Below are positions 7,809 to 17,323 of a stretch of 64,000 bases of DNA, piece by piece; position 1 is the stretch's first letter; every line of letters starts with the position of its first letter. The notes beneath the pieces are model-generated. The model saw only the letters and a list, made by a program, of their open reading frames with translations, made no database searches and was not told the origin of the DNA. This stretch comes from Brevibacterium daeguense. GTDB taxonomy: Bacteria > Actinomycetota > Actinomycetes > Actinomycetales > Brevibacteriaceae. The stretch covers positions 62,001-126,000 of the forward strand of contig NZ_JAJTWW010000001.1 in NCBI RefSeq assembly GCF_021729135.1. Direction: 5' to 3'. The position numbers and the translations under genes were made by a program.

Positions 7809-9797
7809 TCAGGTCCCGTCGCTGCGACGCGAGCTGAACACGAGGGCGCCGATCCCGGTGCCGATCAGCACGAGCGCCAGGCCCACCATGCCGGCCGCAC
7901 GCGGACCCGTGCGCGGCAGCGCCTCCGAGCTCGTGCCGCTCGCCGGCCGCGCCGGCGAACCGGACTCGGACGACGGCGGCGCAATCACCGGGCCGGGCTC
8001 GGAACCGGGGTCGGAATCCGCAGGGCCGACCGGGGGAGCCGGGGACCCGGGAGTCGTCTCCGCAGGCGCCGTCGGGGCCGGTGTCGCGTCCCGGATCGGC
8101 AGCGCGTCGAGGCTCGGCTGCGCCGTCGGATCGTCCGCCGGGTCGCCCGGCGGCGGTCCCGGATCCTCCGGAGCGGTCGACTCATCCGGAGCGGCTGGGA
8201 CTTCGGGGAGCTCGACGGTCTCCTCGGGCACGCCCCAGTCGGACTGCCAGCCGGCAGAGGCCTCAGCGGCGGCTATCGACACGACCCAGGTCACCCAGCC
8301 CGACGAGACGGGAATCGACACCGGCTCCGTGGCGAGGTCGGCGGCGCCGTCGGCGTCGACGTCGACCTCGAGGCTCTCGGTGCCGAGCTTCTCACCCCGC
8401 GGCTCCTGACCGCGGACCGGCTTCTCCGCAACGTGATAGGCCGTCGCCGTCACCGAGAGGCGGGAGCCCGGTTGGGCGCTGGTGATCCGGATGGTGTCCA
8501 CGGTGGTGCCCGCCTCGCTGTCGAGCAGGGCCCGGGTGGTCGCCGACGGGGTCCAGGCGACCAACCCGGTCTCTGTCGGCAGACCGTGCTCGGAGCGCCA
8601 TGGGCGGGTCGCCTCGTCCTCGGAGATCGTCTCCGTCCAATACACCCAGCCCCGATAGTCCTCGGGGACCAGCACTCCGTCGGAGGTGTGAGTCCCGTTG
8701 CCGACGTCGGTCGAGCTGACGCGACCGATCTCGAAGGCCTCCTGGTGCGGTTCGGTCCGCACCTCGGGCTGGTGCGGCGAGGCCCACAGCACATGCTCGA
8801 CGTCGACGGTCTGGTCCGGTGCGAGCCCGCTGATGGTGAACTCGTCGGTGACTTCCGAACCGGGTGCCGGCGAGTCGTCGGTGATCGTCGTGTCCACCGT
8901 CGGGTGCGAAGGCAGGGTGTACTCCCGCTCTGCGCTGCCGCGCACTGTTGAGGGCGGGCTCACGGTGACGACGTTCTGCACCCGCTTCGAGCCGGAGCCG
9001 GTGGCCTCGTGGAACCGCACCTGCGTCGCAGGCAGCCCTTCCGCGCGAGCCTCGACGCGCACCGTGCCGGAAGCGCTCACTGTCAGGGGGACGCTGACGG
9101 GGGTCTCGGCGGTGCTGACGGTCGCCTCGCCGAGATCGGCTCCTTCGGCGATGAGATCCACCGCGATGCCGGGCAGCAGCTCACCGGCGGCGCTCTCGAT
9201 GCTCACGGCGAGCTCGGCGCTCTCCGCGGCCGGATCGAGCTCGTTCAGGTGGAGCTGCAGGGTGTACGGACCGGCTTTCGCCTTCGCTTCCGCGCTGATC
9301 TCGGAGAACCGCTCCGCAGCACCGGCGAAGCCCTTCCCGAGATCGGCCGGCACCCGGGGGGCGATGGCATGCCGGTGAGGCACCGCGTCGTCGAGCTTGA
9401 CGATCGCGGACAGCGCCGAGTGGACGTCGCGCTTGTCGGAACCGCTGTGGGTGTGCAGCGCCCACGCAGTCTGCGGGCTGTCGATCAGCTGTCCCTCCGA
9501 ACCCTGGAAGTAGCGCGGATAGGGAGTGCCGAGCCCCGCGTCCACGCAGTAGGCGAGCGAGTCGGTGAGCGACCGGTAGGCGCCGTACCAGGTCTTGTCG
9601 CCGTCGGACTTGTGCCAGCGGCCGGGGCCGAGCACGTCCTCGGGACTGCCCACGCTCGGAGCCGAGCCCAGCGGGGCGGCGAGCACACGCGGCGGCTGGC
9701 TGCCGGGCAGGAGAACGAGCGCGGCGATGCTCAACGCGGTCAGGAGGATGGAGACGAGGGTCCGGAGAGGGGATTCGGAACGGCTGCGAGAAGTCAT
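7809..9797 (-). CDS. LPXTG-anchored cell-surface protein
   Basis: A 662-residue exported wall protein. It begins with a basic stretch and a hydrophobic signal peptide ending around VLAAPLGS, and ends with LPRTG, a hydrophobic helix and SSRRSDGT, the classic sortase signal. The N-terminal region (GAYRSLTDSLAYCVDAG, then SPQTAWALHTHSGS) resembles the YC-containing start of actinobacterial thioester-type surface domains, but I do not see the expected Gln partner with confidence. The rest contains beta-rich repeats with TWVVSIAAAEASAGW and VYWTETISEDEATRPW-type motifs, as in VaFE-like surface proteins. A Pro/Ser/Thr/Glu-rich stalk precedes LPRTG. The ligand is unknown; adhesion or pilus-like roles are only a guess. 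Confidence 0.85.
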   Translation of the reverse strand: MTSRSRSESPLRTLVSILLTALSIAALVLLPGSQPPRVLAAPLGSAPSVGSPEDVLGPGRWHKSDGDKTWYGAYRSLTDSLAYCVDAGLGTPYPRYFQGSEGQLIDSPQTAWALHTHSGSDKRDVHSALSAIVKLDDAVPHRHAIAPRVPADLGKGFAGAAERFSEISAEAKAKAGPYTLQLHLNELDPAAESAELAVSIESAAGELLPGIAVDLIAEGADLGEATVSTAETPVSVPLTVSASGTVRVEARAEGLPATQVRFHEATGSGSKRVQNVVTVSPPSTVRGSAEREYTLPSHPTVDTTITDDSPAPGSEVTDEFTISGLAPDQTVDVEHVLWASPHQPEVRTEPHQEAFEIGRVSSTDVGNGTHTSDGVLVPEDYRGWVYWTETISEDEATRPWRSEHGLPTETGLVAWTPSATTRALLDSEAGTTVDTIRITSAQPGSRLSVTATAYHVAEKPVRGQEPRGEKLGTESLEVDVDADGAADLATEPVSIPVSSGWVTWVVSIAAAEASAGWQSDWGVPEETVELPEVPAAPDESTAPEDPGPPPGDPADDPTAQPSLDALPIRDATPAPTAPAETTPGSPAPPVGPADSDPGSEPGPVIAPPSSESGSPARPASGTSSEALPRTGPRAAGMVGLALVLIGTGIGALVFSSRRSDGT

Positions 9798-10039
9798 GTG
9801 CCCATGTCACTGCGGGCCTGGGCGGCCCGTCAGCCCGAGTTCGAAGCCTGTGGATGAGGCAGCGCTGTCCACAGCCGGATCGGCGCATCCGCAGGCCGTT
9901 GCTCCACAGTCCTCGGCGCCTCAGTCCGCGGCCTGCAGCGGTCGGCCCGAGTTCGGCTCCCTGCGCGGTCGGGAGTAAAGTCGGTGCAGGAAGCGGCGCC
10001 GACCAGTGGCGTCCGTCTGCAGACTGATCCGAGGGATTT

Positions 10040-11515
10040 ATGACGTACACCAAGGAAAGCGTTGACGTGGTCCTGATCGGCGGCGGCATCATGAGCGCGA
10101 CGCTCGGTGCCATGCTCGCCGAACTTCAGCCCGAATGGGAGATCCGCCTGTACGAGCGGCTCGACTACGTGGCACGGGAGAGCTCCGATCCCTGGAACAA
10201 CGCGGGCACCGGGCATGCCGCTCTGTGTGAGCTCAACTATTCCCCGGCCGACGCGCAGGGCAACGTCGACATCACCAAGGCCGTCAACATCAACGAGCAG
10301 TTCCACGTGTCCAGGCAGTTCTGGTCCTATCTCGTCGATGAAGGCGTCATCACCGATCCCAAGACCTTCATCAGCCAGGTGCCCCACATCTCGTACGGGC
10401 GTGGCGAGAAGGGCCGCGACTACATCAGGGCCCGCTACGAGACGATGGTCCGCAACCCGCTGTTCGCGGACATGGAGTACAGCGATGACCCGGCGCAGCA
10501 CGCCGAATGGCTGCCCCTGATGTTCGAGAACCGGGGACCCGGACAGGTCAACGGCATCTCTCGCTTCGAGCTCGGCACCGACGTGGACTTCGGCTCCCTG
10601 TCCCGTCAGCTGCTGACCCACATCAGCAGCAAGGGCGCACAGATCCGGACCGGCCACTCCGTGACGGACCTGAACCGCAATGCCGACGGCTGGCGCGTCA
10701 CGGTGAAGGACTCCACGGCGGCCGACAGCTTCAACGTCAACGCCAAGTTCGTCTTCATCGGCGCCGGCGGCGGGGCGCTGCAGCTTCTTCAGAAGTCGGG
10801 CATCGCCGAGGGCAAGGGCTACGGCGGCTTCCCGGTCTCCGGTCTCTTCCTCCGAACCTCGAACCCGGACCTGGTGTCCCGACACCATGCGAAGGTCTAT
10901 GGCCAGGCCGCGATCGGCGCTCCGCCGATGTCTGTCCCGCACCTGGACACCCGGGTGGTGGCGGGCAAGGAATACCTGATGTTCGGGCCGTACGCCGGCT
11001 TCTCGCCGAAGTTCCTCAAATCGGGCCGGATCACCGACCTGCCGTTCTCGGTGCGCGGCAACAACCTGCCGGTCATGCTCAACGTCGCCAAGGACAACTT
11101 CGACCTGGTCCGCTACCTGGTCGGGGAACTCGCCTCCTCGAAGAAGTCGCGGTACTCCGCGCTTGCCGACTTCACCCCCGAGGTGGACCCGGCCGACTGG
11201 GAGTTCATCACCGCCGGGCAGCGCGTCCAGGTCATGAAGCGCGACCCCGAGAAGGGCGGCGTCCTCGGATTCGGAACCGAACTCATCTCGGCCGCAGACG
11301 GTTCGATCGCCGCGCTGCTGGGAGCATCACCCGGCGCCTCGACAGCGGCCCCGATCATGCTCAATCTGCTGGCCACCTGCTTCCCGCAGCAGTACGCGGG
11401 CTGGGAATCGAAGCTCAAGACCATGGTGCCGTCGCTGGGGCGCAAACTCCACGAGGACGAGACGCTCCTCCACGAGCTCTCGGAATACACCGCGCGCACG
11501 CTGCAGCTGACGTGA
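10040..11515 (+). CDS. mqo: Malate:quinone oxidoreductase
   Basis: Membrane-associated flavoenzyme oxidising malate to oxaloacetate and passing electrons to quinone (TCA cycle). The 491-residue protein starts with the FAD-binding motif VDVVLIGGGIMSATLGAML and the family signature SSDPWNNAGTGHAALCELNYSP. KVYGQAAIGAPPMSVPHLDTR and the C-terminal GASPGASTAAPIMLNLL are also typical. GAGGGA at 10031-10036 sets the start. A TAAAGT -10 box lies at 9976-9981, about 60 bp upstream, so this gene has a leader. A hairpin follows the stop. Confidence 0.97.
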   Translation: MTYTKESVDVVLIGGGIMSATLGAMLAELQPEWEIRLYERLDYVARESSDPWNNAGTGHAALCELNYSPADAQGNVDITKAVNINEQFHVSRQFWSYLVDEGVITDPKTFISQVPHISYGRGEKGRDYIRARYETMVRNPLFADMEYSDDPAQHAEWLPLMFENRGPGQVNGISRFELGTDVDFGSLSRQLLTHISSKGAQIRTGHSVTDLNRNADGWRVTVKDSTAADSFNVNAKFVFIGAGGGALQLLQKSGIAEGKGYGGFPVSGLFLRTSNPDLVSRHHAKVYGQAAIGAPPMSVPHLDTRVVAGKEYLMFGPYAGFSPKFLKSGRITDLPFSVRGNNLPVMLNVAKDNFDLVRYLVGELASSKKSRYSALADFTPEVDPADWEFITAGQRVQVMKRDPEKGGVLGFGTELISAADGSIAALLGASPGASTAAPIMLNLLATCFPQQYAGWESKLKTMVPSLGRKLHEDETLLHELSEYTARTLQLT

Positions 11516-11541
11516 TGGGCTGACCAGCAGGCGCGCACCCG

Positions 11542-11580
11542 GAGGGGTCGGTCGGACGGGGAACCGTCGGCCGGCCCCTC
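11542..11580 (+). terminator. Hairpin after mqo
   Basis: GAGGGGTCGGTCG at 11542-11554 pairs with CGGCCGGCCCCTC at 11568-11580; two G-U pairs are needed, with a 13-nt loop. It starts 26 bp after the mqo stop. No T-run follows, so it is a GC-rich actinobacterial-type terminator or mRNA 3'-end stabiliser. Confidence 0.6.
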
Positions 11581-11678
11581 TCGGGCGCCAGGAGTGCTGC
11601 AGGACCTTGACCGCATGCTCCAGGACGCGTCCGCGGCGATGGCTACACTTGAGCGAACGCATCTCCACAGAGGCAGGC

Positions 11679-13277
11679 ATGTCCCAGAATCCGAACGCAG
11701 ACCGCTTCCGGCCCCCGCAGCGCCCGCCGGTCGACCACCGCAATCAGCCCGGCCCGGACCAGCAGTCGAACTCGGGCCATGGCCGGCTCGGCGCGCCCCA
11801 GCGACCTGCGCACGGTCCGGTTCAGCAGCAGTCGCAGCCTCCGGGCGCGATGCCTCGATCCTGGGATTCGGGCGGCCGTCCGGTCCCGCCCGCACGGCAC
11901 CAGCCGGGACTGCCCGGTCATCCCGGTCCCGGCCACCCTGCACTTGTGGGTCCGCCTGACCAGCGCATGTACTCGCAGCCGCGCTTCTCTCCGACCGTCA
12001 CTCAGGAAATGCGCCTCCGGGCTCAGGTGCAGCAGCATTCGGGCGGCCCGGCGCAGGCGTCCTGGGCGGCGCAGGCAGCCCAGCGCCTCCCGCGCCAGGA
12101 TCCGACGGCCGGGGCCGACATCGCCCGCATCATCGTCGCCTCGATCGTCGGCGCCGTCCTCGCTCTCGGCCTGCTCGTCATCGTGGTGATAGCCGCTCTC
12201 TCATTCGAGGGAGTGGGCGCTCTCATCGTGGGGCTGTCGGCCATCCCGCTGGCATTCATCATCCTCATGGTGATGTGGTTCGACCGTTGGAAGCCCCAGC
12301 CCAAGCTGCTGCTTCTGGTGTGCCTGCTGTGGGGCGCAGTCGCGTCCGTGATCATGACGCTGATCGCGAGCCTCCTCGGCATCGTCGCCCTGGCTGTCGT
12401 GGGCATCGACGCGACCGGCGACGTGATCGGCGCAGTCATCATGGCTCCCGTCACCGAGGAGATCACGAAGGGGATCCTCCTCGTCGTCATCGTGCTGACG
12501 GCCAGGAGACACTTCGAAGGACCGCTGGACGGCTGGGTGTACGGCTCACTGATCGGCGCCGGCTTCGCTTTCACGGAGAACCTTCTCTATCTCAGCGCGG
12601 CCTATGCCGAAGCCGCCGAGGTGGGCCTGTGGATGACCTTCGTCATGCGCTGCCTGCTCAGCCCGCTGCTGCACTCGGCCTTCGTCGCGTGCGCGGGAGT
12701 GTCGATCGGCCTGGCCGCTCGTCGCGGCGCGTGGTGGCTGACGGTCGTCATGTGGATCCCCGGACTTATCGCCGGGATGTTCCTGCACGGACTGTGGAAC
12801 GGCGTGGCCACGCTGACCGCGGGGCTCGAGAACGCGATCCTCACCTTCGTCATCGTGATCGCGCTGTCGGGACTCATCGCAGTCGGGTGGTTCGCCGTCG
12901 GACTCGTGCTTCGCTTCAACGAATCGAAGCACACGCGACAATCGCTCGGCGACTACGCGAATGCCGGCTGGATGACGCACGCCGAGGTCGACATGCTCGG
13001 CACCTGGAAGGGCCGGCGAGCGGGAAAGTCGTGGGCCTCCCAGTTCCCCGGCGCCAAGGACCAGATAAAGAAGATGATCAGGACCGCGGCCGACCTCGCA
13101 GCCACTCGCACCAGGGTGCTCGCCGGGGTCGGCGGAAGCACCGAACGCGAGGTCGAGCTGTACCTGCTCGAGCGATTCACCCGTGAGCGTGCGGGATTGA
13201 TGGCTGCAGCGAGCCGCCGTCCCGCCTACGGCAGCGGTGCGTCCTTCGGCAGCTCACCGGTCGCCGGCAGGATGTGA
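11679..13277 (+). CDS. PrsW-family intramembrane metalloprotease
   Basis: About 532 residues. The first ~140 are a Pro/Gln/His-rich cytoplasmic tail, followed by seven or eight membrane segments. The PrsW-type acidic motif MAPVTEEITKGILLVV, the conserved LLHSAFVACAGVSIGLAA and the putative zinc-ligand segment MFLHGLWNG are visible. A soluble C-terminal ~100 residues (NAGWMTHAEVDMLGTWKGRRAG) is common in actinobacterial members. PrsW of Bacillus cleaves an anti-sigma factor; the substrate here is unknown. I chose ATG 11679 because AGAGG lies at 11669-11673 and TACACT, a plausible -10, at 11644-11649 rules out earlier starts. The stop overlaps the ATG of the marP-like gene (TGATG), so the two are probably co-translated. 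Confidence 0.88.
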   Translation: MSQNPNADRFRPPQRPPVDHRNQPGPDQQSNSGHGRLGAPQRPAHGPVQQQSQPPGAMPRSWDSGGRPVPPARHQPGLPGHPGPGHPALVGPPDQRMYSQPRFSPTVTQEMRLRAQVQQHSGGPAQASWAAQAAQRLPRQDPTAGADIARIIVASIVGAVLALGLLVIVVIAALSFEGVGALIVGLSAIPLAFIILMVMWFDRWKPQPKLLLLVCLLWGAVASVIMTLIASLLGIVALAVVGIDATGDVIGAVIMAPVTEEITKGILLVVIVLTARRHFEGPLDGWVYGSLIGAGFAFTENLLYLSAAYAEAAEVGLWMTFVMRCLLSPLLHSAFVACAGVSIGLAARRGAWWLTVVMWIPGLIAGMFLHGLWNGVATLTAGLENAILTFVIVIALSGLIAVGWFAVGLVLRFNESKHTRQSLGDYANAGWMTHAEVDMLGTWKGRRAGKSWASQFPGAKDQIKKMIRTAADLAATRTRVLAGVGGSTEREVELYLLERFTRERAGLMAAASRRPAYGSGASFGSSPVAGRM

Positions 13278-14482
13278 TGAGCCCCGTCGATCTCGTCCTG
13301 CTGCTGCTCGTCCTCGCAGCGGCAGCCGCTGGTTGGCAGCAGGGGTTCCTCGCCGGCGTCGGAGCCGTCGTCGGGTTTCTCCTCGGACTCGTAGGGGGCC
13401 GCTTCCTCGGTCCCTGGGCCGGGGACCGGATGATGGCGCTCGGCTGGGTCGACGAATCCGTGGTCCCCGCGCTCACCGTCGCACTCCCGCTCGTGCTCGG
13501 GGTGCTGTTCTCCGGGATCGGCGGCTTCCTCGCGGCGTCGCTGCGCGATCGGATCACCAACCCCCTCGGACGGGGTGCTGATGCCCTGGGCGGGAGCATC
13601 TCGGGGATCGTCGCCTTCCTGCTGCTGGTGTGGCTGGGAGCAGGGTGGGTGACGACCACTCCGCTGCTCACCCTGAATCGCTGGGCAGCGGAATCAGCTG
13701 TCGTAGCCACCTTGAACAGACTCGCTCCCGTCACCTCGACCGAGGCGCTGGGCAGCATCGGGTCCGCGCTCGCTGACAACGGATTCCCGCAGGTGTTCGC
13801 CGGGCAGCGCGAACAGATCCGCGGTGTGGGCGAACCGAGCACCGCGATGGTCGACGTCGGGCGCACTGCCGACGACTCGGTGGTCAAGATCGTCACCACC
13901 GAGACCGAGTGCGGGCGCCTGCAGGAGGGCACCGGCTGGGTGTTCGACTCCGGATTGGTGGCCACCAACGCCCACGTGGTCGCAGGAGCCCGGTCGCTGA
14001 GCGTCCAGGTCGGCGGTACGGGGGAGCCCTACTCCGGCGAGGTGGTCGCGTTCGACCCCGATACCGACGTCGCGGTGGTTCGGGTGCCCGAGCTCGGCGC
14101 TCCGGCACTGCCGCTGGGCGGAGTCCTGAATGTCGGTGCCGACTCGGTGGTCGTCGGATTCCCCGAGAACGGTCCCTACACCATCTCACCCACCCGCGTG
14201 CGCGACCGGCTCGAGGCGCGCGGCCTCGACATCTACAACGATGACTCCGTCGTGCGCGAGGTCTACTCGCTGCGCGGCATCATCCGGCCGGGCAACTCTG
14301 GCGGGCCGGTCCTCGACGCCGAGGGTCAGGTCGTCGGCATGGTCTTCGCCAAGTCCGCCTCGGACCCCGAAACCGGCTATGCCCTGACTCTCGACGAATT
14401 CGACGAAGTGCTTCGCACAGCCGATGAGAGGACGACGCCGGTGCCGACGAGCGCGTGCGCCTCACAGTCGCCGACAGGCTGA
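13277..14482 (+). CDS. MarP-family periplasmic serine protease (CvpA-like membrane domain plus trypsin-like domain)
   Basis: The first ~150 residues form four CvpA-like membrane helices (VDLVLLLLVLAAAAAGWQQGF...). A chymotrypsin-fold protease follows with His in GLVATNAHVVAG, Asp in DPDTDVAVVRV and the nucleophile in RPGNSGGPVLD. A Cys in TECGRLQEGTG and another near the C-terminus (TSACASQS) could form the disulfide known for MarP of Mycobacterium tuberculosis, which protects cells in acid. 401 residues matches the family. The ATG overlaps the prsW stop by one base; a GTG three bases earlier is an alternative. Two membrane proteases in one operon suggest a shared envelope-stress or acid-stress role (inference). 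Confidence 0.92.
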   Translation: MSPVDLVLLLLVLAAAAAGWQQGFLAGVGAVVGFLLGLVGGRFLGPWAGDRMMALGWVDESVVPALTVALPLVLGVLFSGIGGFLAASLRDRITNPLGRGADALGGSISGIVAFLLLVWLGAGWVTTTPLLTLNRWAAESAVVATLNRLAPVTSTEALGSIGSALADNGFPQVFAGQREQIRGVGEPSTAMVDVGRTADDSVVKIVTTETECGRLQEGTGWVFDSGLVATNAHVVAGARSLSVQVGGTGEPYSGEVVAFDPDTDVAVVRVPELGAPALPLGGVLNVGADSVVVGFPENGPYTISPTRVRDRLEARGLDIYNDDSVVREVYSLRGIIRPGNSGGPVLDAEGQVVGMVFAKSASDPETGYALTLDEFDEVLRTADERTTPVPTSACASQSPTG

Positions 14483-14532
14483 ACCTGCCCGGTCCGGTGA
14501 CAGCCGCGTAGGGCCGGGAGCCGGGGAGCCAG

Positions 14533-15456
14533 CTACTCGATGTTGAGATGGCCGAGTACCGCGCGGTGGTCGCTGGTTCCCCGATCGAGCACTTCATCGC
14601 CCACGGGCTCGAGCCCCCGAACCATGATGTGATCGAGTCTGACGACGGGGAACAGCGACGGCCACGTGAAGCCGAAGCCTCCGCCCACTGCTTCGCGGGT
14701 GCCGACCAATTGCTCGTCGAGCTGTTCGAAGTACCGGTCGGTGGAACTCGCGTTGAAATCGCCGGCCACGATCACCCGGTCGGCGTCATCGGCCGCGATC
14801 GACTCGCTCAGCCTGCTGAGGGCGCTGTTGCGCAGCGATTCCTCTCCCGGCCGCACCGAAGGCAGGTGCACGGAGTAGAAGCTGACGTCCCCGTGATCGG
14901 TGCTGATGGTGGTCACGAATGCCCGGGGCCACTGGATCCCCAGATCGATCTCCCTGGGCTCGCTCATCGGCCACTTCGACCAGACTCCGATCGTGTCGGC
15001 GACCGTGGCGTGCGGATAGTGTCCCGAGAGCTGCTCGGAGATGATCTCGCCGGACAGCGACTCGATCTCCTGCATCGCGACGATGTCGGGATCGGCCGCG
15101 ATCAGGTTCTTGGCGGTGGCGGTCGGCTGCGGCATGCGCGCGCCGACGTTCTGGGTCGCGACGGTGATATCCGCCTCAGCAGGTGTCTGCGCCGGGCGCA
15201 GATAGCCACCGAACATCGTCAGCCACACGATCGCGGGAAGGAGCACGCCGACAATGCTGAATGCTGAGAACCGGAACAGCGCCACGATGAAGATCAGGAC
15301 GATGATGACCCAAGTCCACGGCAGCATCGATTCGACGGCGAGAGCGAGACCGTAGGACGTGGGAACGAGTTCGTGCATCGCCAGCAGGGCAGCCAGCAGG
15401 GCACCGACCACGAAGGTCATGATTCCCTTGCTGTAGGTGCTTCGAGTAGCAGACAT
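14533..15456 (-). CDS. Membrane-anchored endonuclease/exonuclease/phosphatase family protein
   Basis: 307 residues. The N-terminus has three hydrophobic segments (FVVGALLAALLAM, MLPWTWVIIVLIFIVALF, GVLLPAIVWLTMFGGYL). The EEP fold follows with ITVATQNVG, DIVAMQEIESL (metal-binding Glu), SVHLPS, VIVAGDFNASSTD (catalytic Asp-Asn) and the terminal GTSDHRAVLGHL (Asp-His). All core residues are present, so it is likely an active phosphodiesterase or phosphatase facing outside; its substrate is unknown. It converges on the marP-like gene, and its mRNA is probably leaderless. Confidence 0.88.
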   Translation of the reverse strand: MSATRSTYSKGIMTFVVGALLAALLAMHELVPTSYGLALAVESMLPWTWVIIVLIFIVALFRFSAFSIVGVLLPAIVWLTMFGGYLRPAQTPAEADITVATQNVGARMPQPTATAKNLIAADPDIVAMQEIESLSGEIISEQLSGHYPHATVADTIGVWSKWPMSEPREIDLGIQWPRAFVTTISTDHGDVSFYSVHLPSVRPGEESLRNSALSRLSESIAADDADRVIVAGDFNASSTDRYFEQLDEQLVGTREAVGGGFGFTWPSLFPVVRLDHIMVRGLEPVGDEVLDRGTSDHRAVLGHLNIE

Positions 15457-15464
15457 CGCGGTCG

Positions 15465-15470
15465 AGTCTA
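15465..15470 (-). promoter_or_regulatory. -10 box (TAGACT), EEP-family gene
   Basis: TAGACT on the minus strand ends 8 nt before the ATG at 15456, with no Shine-Dalgarno between. Likely leaderless transcript. Confidence 0.55.
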
Positions 15471-15565
15471 GAACCAGAATCTGACTGAAGCCTGGAGGAC
15501 GCCCGGCAGCTTCCGGGGTCTGTCGTCACGGGATGAGAAGCCGGCGTCAATGAGAAGCGGTCGCG

Positions 15566-16345
15566 TCATCGGGAGGCGGTCGCGCGCCACACGATCACAT
15601 CGGGGTGCTCGTCGAATCGGTAGCCGCCGCCCCGGATCGTGCGCACAACCGAGGAGAAGGGGCCGAGCCGCTTGCGCAGCCGGCGAATGTGGACATCGAC
15701 CGTGCGTTCATCGGGCGCCTCCCCGCTGTGACCCCAGAGACTTTCGATGAGCTCGAGGCGGGACAGCGTCGTACCGGGCTGGGAGACCAACGTCGCGAGA
15801 AGGTCGAATTCCTTCGTCGTCACGCTGACCAATTCGCCGTTGACAAGGACTTCGCGGCGCGGAAGGTCGATCCGGAGCTGATGATCGGACCCGGCAGCAG
15901 AGTCGAGGTCCTCACGGGCAGCCGGCGGATGGAGTCGGGCGGGTATCCGCGATCGCACGGGGCCGTGCCGACCGGCCGGAGAGCCAGTGGCGGCAGGGGA
16001 CCCGGTGGCGACAGCACGGACCGCATCGAGGTCCCTGCCCGGTCCTTCCGGGGCGAGGGCGATCACAGCCTGGGTCTCCGCGTGCGAAGCGAGCTCCTTC
16101 GCGTATTCCTGCAGCGCCTGGGCGACAGCTGCGAGGTTGGTTCCGTCAGCCGCGGCCTTCGCTTCGTCGAGGCCGATGTAGAGGACGATGCCGCGGGCGG
16201 CGCGGGGGGAGGAGCGCACACCTGCGGGACCGAAAGTGCGGGGCGCGGATTGCGGATCCACAGGGGTCAAACGTGCTCCCTGGCGACGAGTGGCAGCGGC
16301 GCTGCGCGGGTGGACGGGGCCGGACTGGGGTTCGGGAACTGACAT
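15566..16345 (-). CDS. Orphan OmpR-type winged-helix regulator
   Basis: About 259 residues. The C-terminal ~100 are a complete OmpR/PhoB winged helix (LRIDLPRREVLVNGELVSVTTKEFDLL, LIESLWG, DERTVDVHIRRLRKRLG, VRTIRGGGYRF). There is no receiver domain. The N-terminal half has a Pro/Ala-rich tail and a small unrecognised domain (IVLYIGLDEAKAAADGTNLA onwards). No histidine kinase is nearby, so activity may be set by another signal or by expression level. I chose ATG 16345 because AGGAAAG lies 7 nt before it; the open frame extends 46 codons further without a good ribosome site. Confidence 0.85.
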   Translation of the reverse strand: MSVPEPQSGPVHPRSAAATRRQGARLTPVDPQSAPRTFGPAGVRSSPRAARGIVLYIGLDEAKAAADGTNLAAVAQALQEYAKELASHAETQAVIALAPEGPGRDLDAVRAVATGSPAATGSPAGRHGPVRSRIPARLHPPAAREDLDSAAGSDHQLRIDLPRREVLVNGELVSVTTKEFDLLATLVSQPGTTLSRLELIESLWGHSGEAPDERTVDVHIRRLRKRLGPFSSVVRTIRGGGYRFDEHPDVIVWRATASR

Positions 16346-16500
16346 TCCTGCTCTTTCCTGAGTGCGAACGGACGCGCCACTGGGTTCTGCGTTCGCGACG
16401 GGTGGCGTCAGATCAGCGAGGATCGCGAACGCGCGGCATGCAATGCAGCGCAGAGGTGCGACAGGGACAGCAGAGGAGAGCAAGCATGGCTGTCATTATT

Positions 16501-16515
16501 CTTCACGCCGTGAAG
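16501..16515. promoter_or_regulatory. 15-bp palindrome upstream of the winged-helix regulator
   Basis: CTTCACG-C-CGTGAAG is a perfect inverted repeat about 155 bp upstream of the regulator start and 70 bp beyond the upp stop. It may be an operator, possibly autoregulatory. A short RNA hairpin is the alternative. Confidence 0.4.
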
Positions 16516-16584
16516 CGGAATCAAACCCCGGAGTCATTTCTCGACGGAATGTGACGTTTTGTTACGTGAGTCGGCTCGCTGATC

Positions 16585-17220
16585 TCAGACGACGCCGTAC
16601 ATGCGGTCGCCGGCGTCGCCGAGTCCGGGCACGATGTAGCCGTTCTCGTCCAGCCGCTCGTCCAGCGCGGCCGTGTAGACGGTGACCTCCGCCCGTCCGG
16701 CGTAGGTCTCCTCGATCCGAGCGACGCCCTCGGGTGCACTCACGAGGCAGATCGCGGTGACTTCCGAGGCGCCGCGCTCCAGCAGGAAGTCGATGGCCAT
16801 CACCAGCGTGCCTCCCGTGGCGAGCATCGGGTCGATGACGAAGATCTGACGACCCTGCAGGTCCGCCGGCAGGCGCTCGGCATACGTCGTCGCCTCGAGC
16901 GTCTCCTCGTCACGCACCATGCCCAGGAATCCGACCTCGGCCGTGGGGAGCATCCGGATGAGTCCCTCGAGCATTCCCAGTCCGGCTCGCAGAATCGGCA
17001 CGACGACCGGACGCGGATTCGACAGGGCCGTGCCGGTGAACTCACTGACGGGAGTGTTCACGAGCTTGTCCTCGATCCGGATCCCGCGGGTGGCCTCGTA
17101 GGCCAGCAGCATGACGAGCTCCTCGGTGAGCAGGCGGAAGCGCGAGGAATCGGTCCGCTCGTCTCGGAGAACGGTGAGCTTATGGGCAATCAGCGGATGG
17201 TCGACCACGTGAAGGTGCAT
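16585..17220 (-). CDS. upp: Uracil phosphoribosyltransferase
   Basis: Salvages uracil with PRPP to UMP. 211 residues, the family's usual length. It shows [16 protein letters not shown] at the start, [14 protein letters not shown], the PRPP loop in [19 protein letters not shown] and the C-terminal uracil-binding [15 protein letters not shown]. It has its own -10 box and no leader. It diverges from the tadA-associated gene. Confidence 0.97.
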   Translation of the reverse strand: MHLHVVDHPLIAHKLTVLRDERTDSSRFRLLTEELVMLLAYEATRGIRIEDKLVNTPVSEFTGTALSNPRPVVVPILRAGLGMLEGLIRMLPTAEVGFLGMVRDEETLEATTYAERLPADLQGRQIFVIDPMLATGGTLVMAIDFLLERGASEVTAICLVSAPEGVARIEETYAGRAEVTVYTAALDERLDENGYIVPGLGDAGDRMYGVV

Positions 17221-17226
17221 GGTCCG

Positions 17227-17232
17227 ACACTA
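17227..17232 (-). promoter_or_regulatory. -10 box (TAGTGT), upp
   Basis: TAGTGT on the minus strand ends exactly 6 nt before the upp ATG (17220). No ribosome site can fit, so the upp mRNA is probably leaderless. Confidence 0.6.
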
Positions 17233-17311
17233 CCGGAGACTCGGTGCCCCACAGAGGCCATCGGCTCCCCGCGAGGGTGTCGATCCGGTGGTGTCGAAAC
17301 CGCAGAGAGGC

Positions 17312-17317
17312 CACAAT
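17312..17317 (+). promoter_or_regulatory. -10 box (CACAAT), tadA-associated gene
   Basis: CACAAT ends 6 nt before ATG 17324, the same geometry as at upp on the other strand. Likely leaderless start. Confidence 0.5.
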
Positions 17318-17323
17318 GGGACC

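Noticed and set aside
16346-16483. 46-codon extension of the winged-helix regulator
   Set aside because: No ribosome site, Ala/Pro-rich and Cys-containing unlike the rest; AGGAAAG supports ATG 16345.
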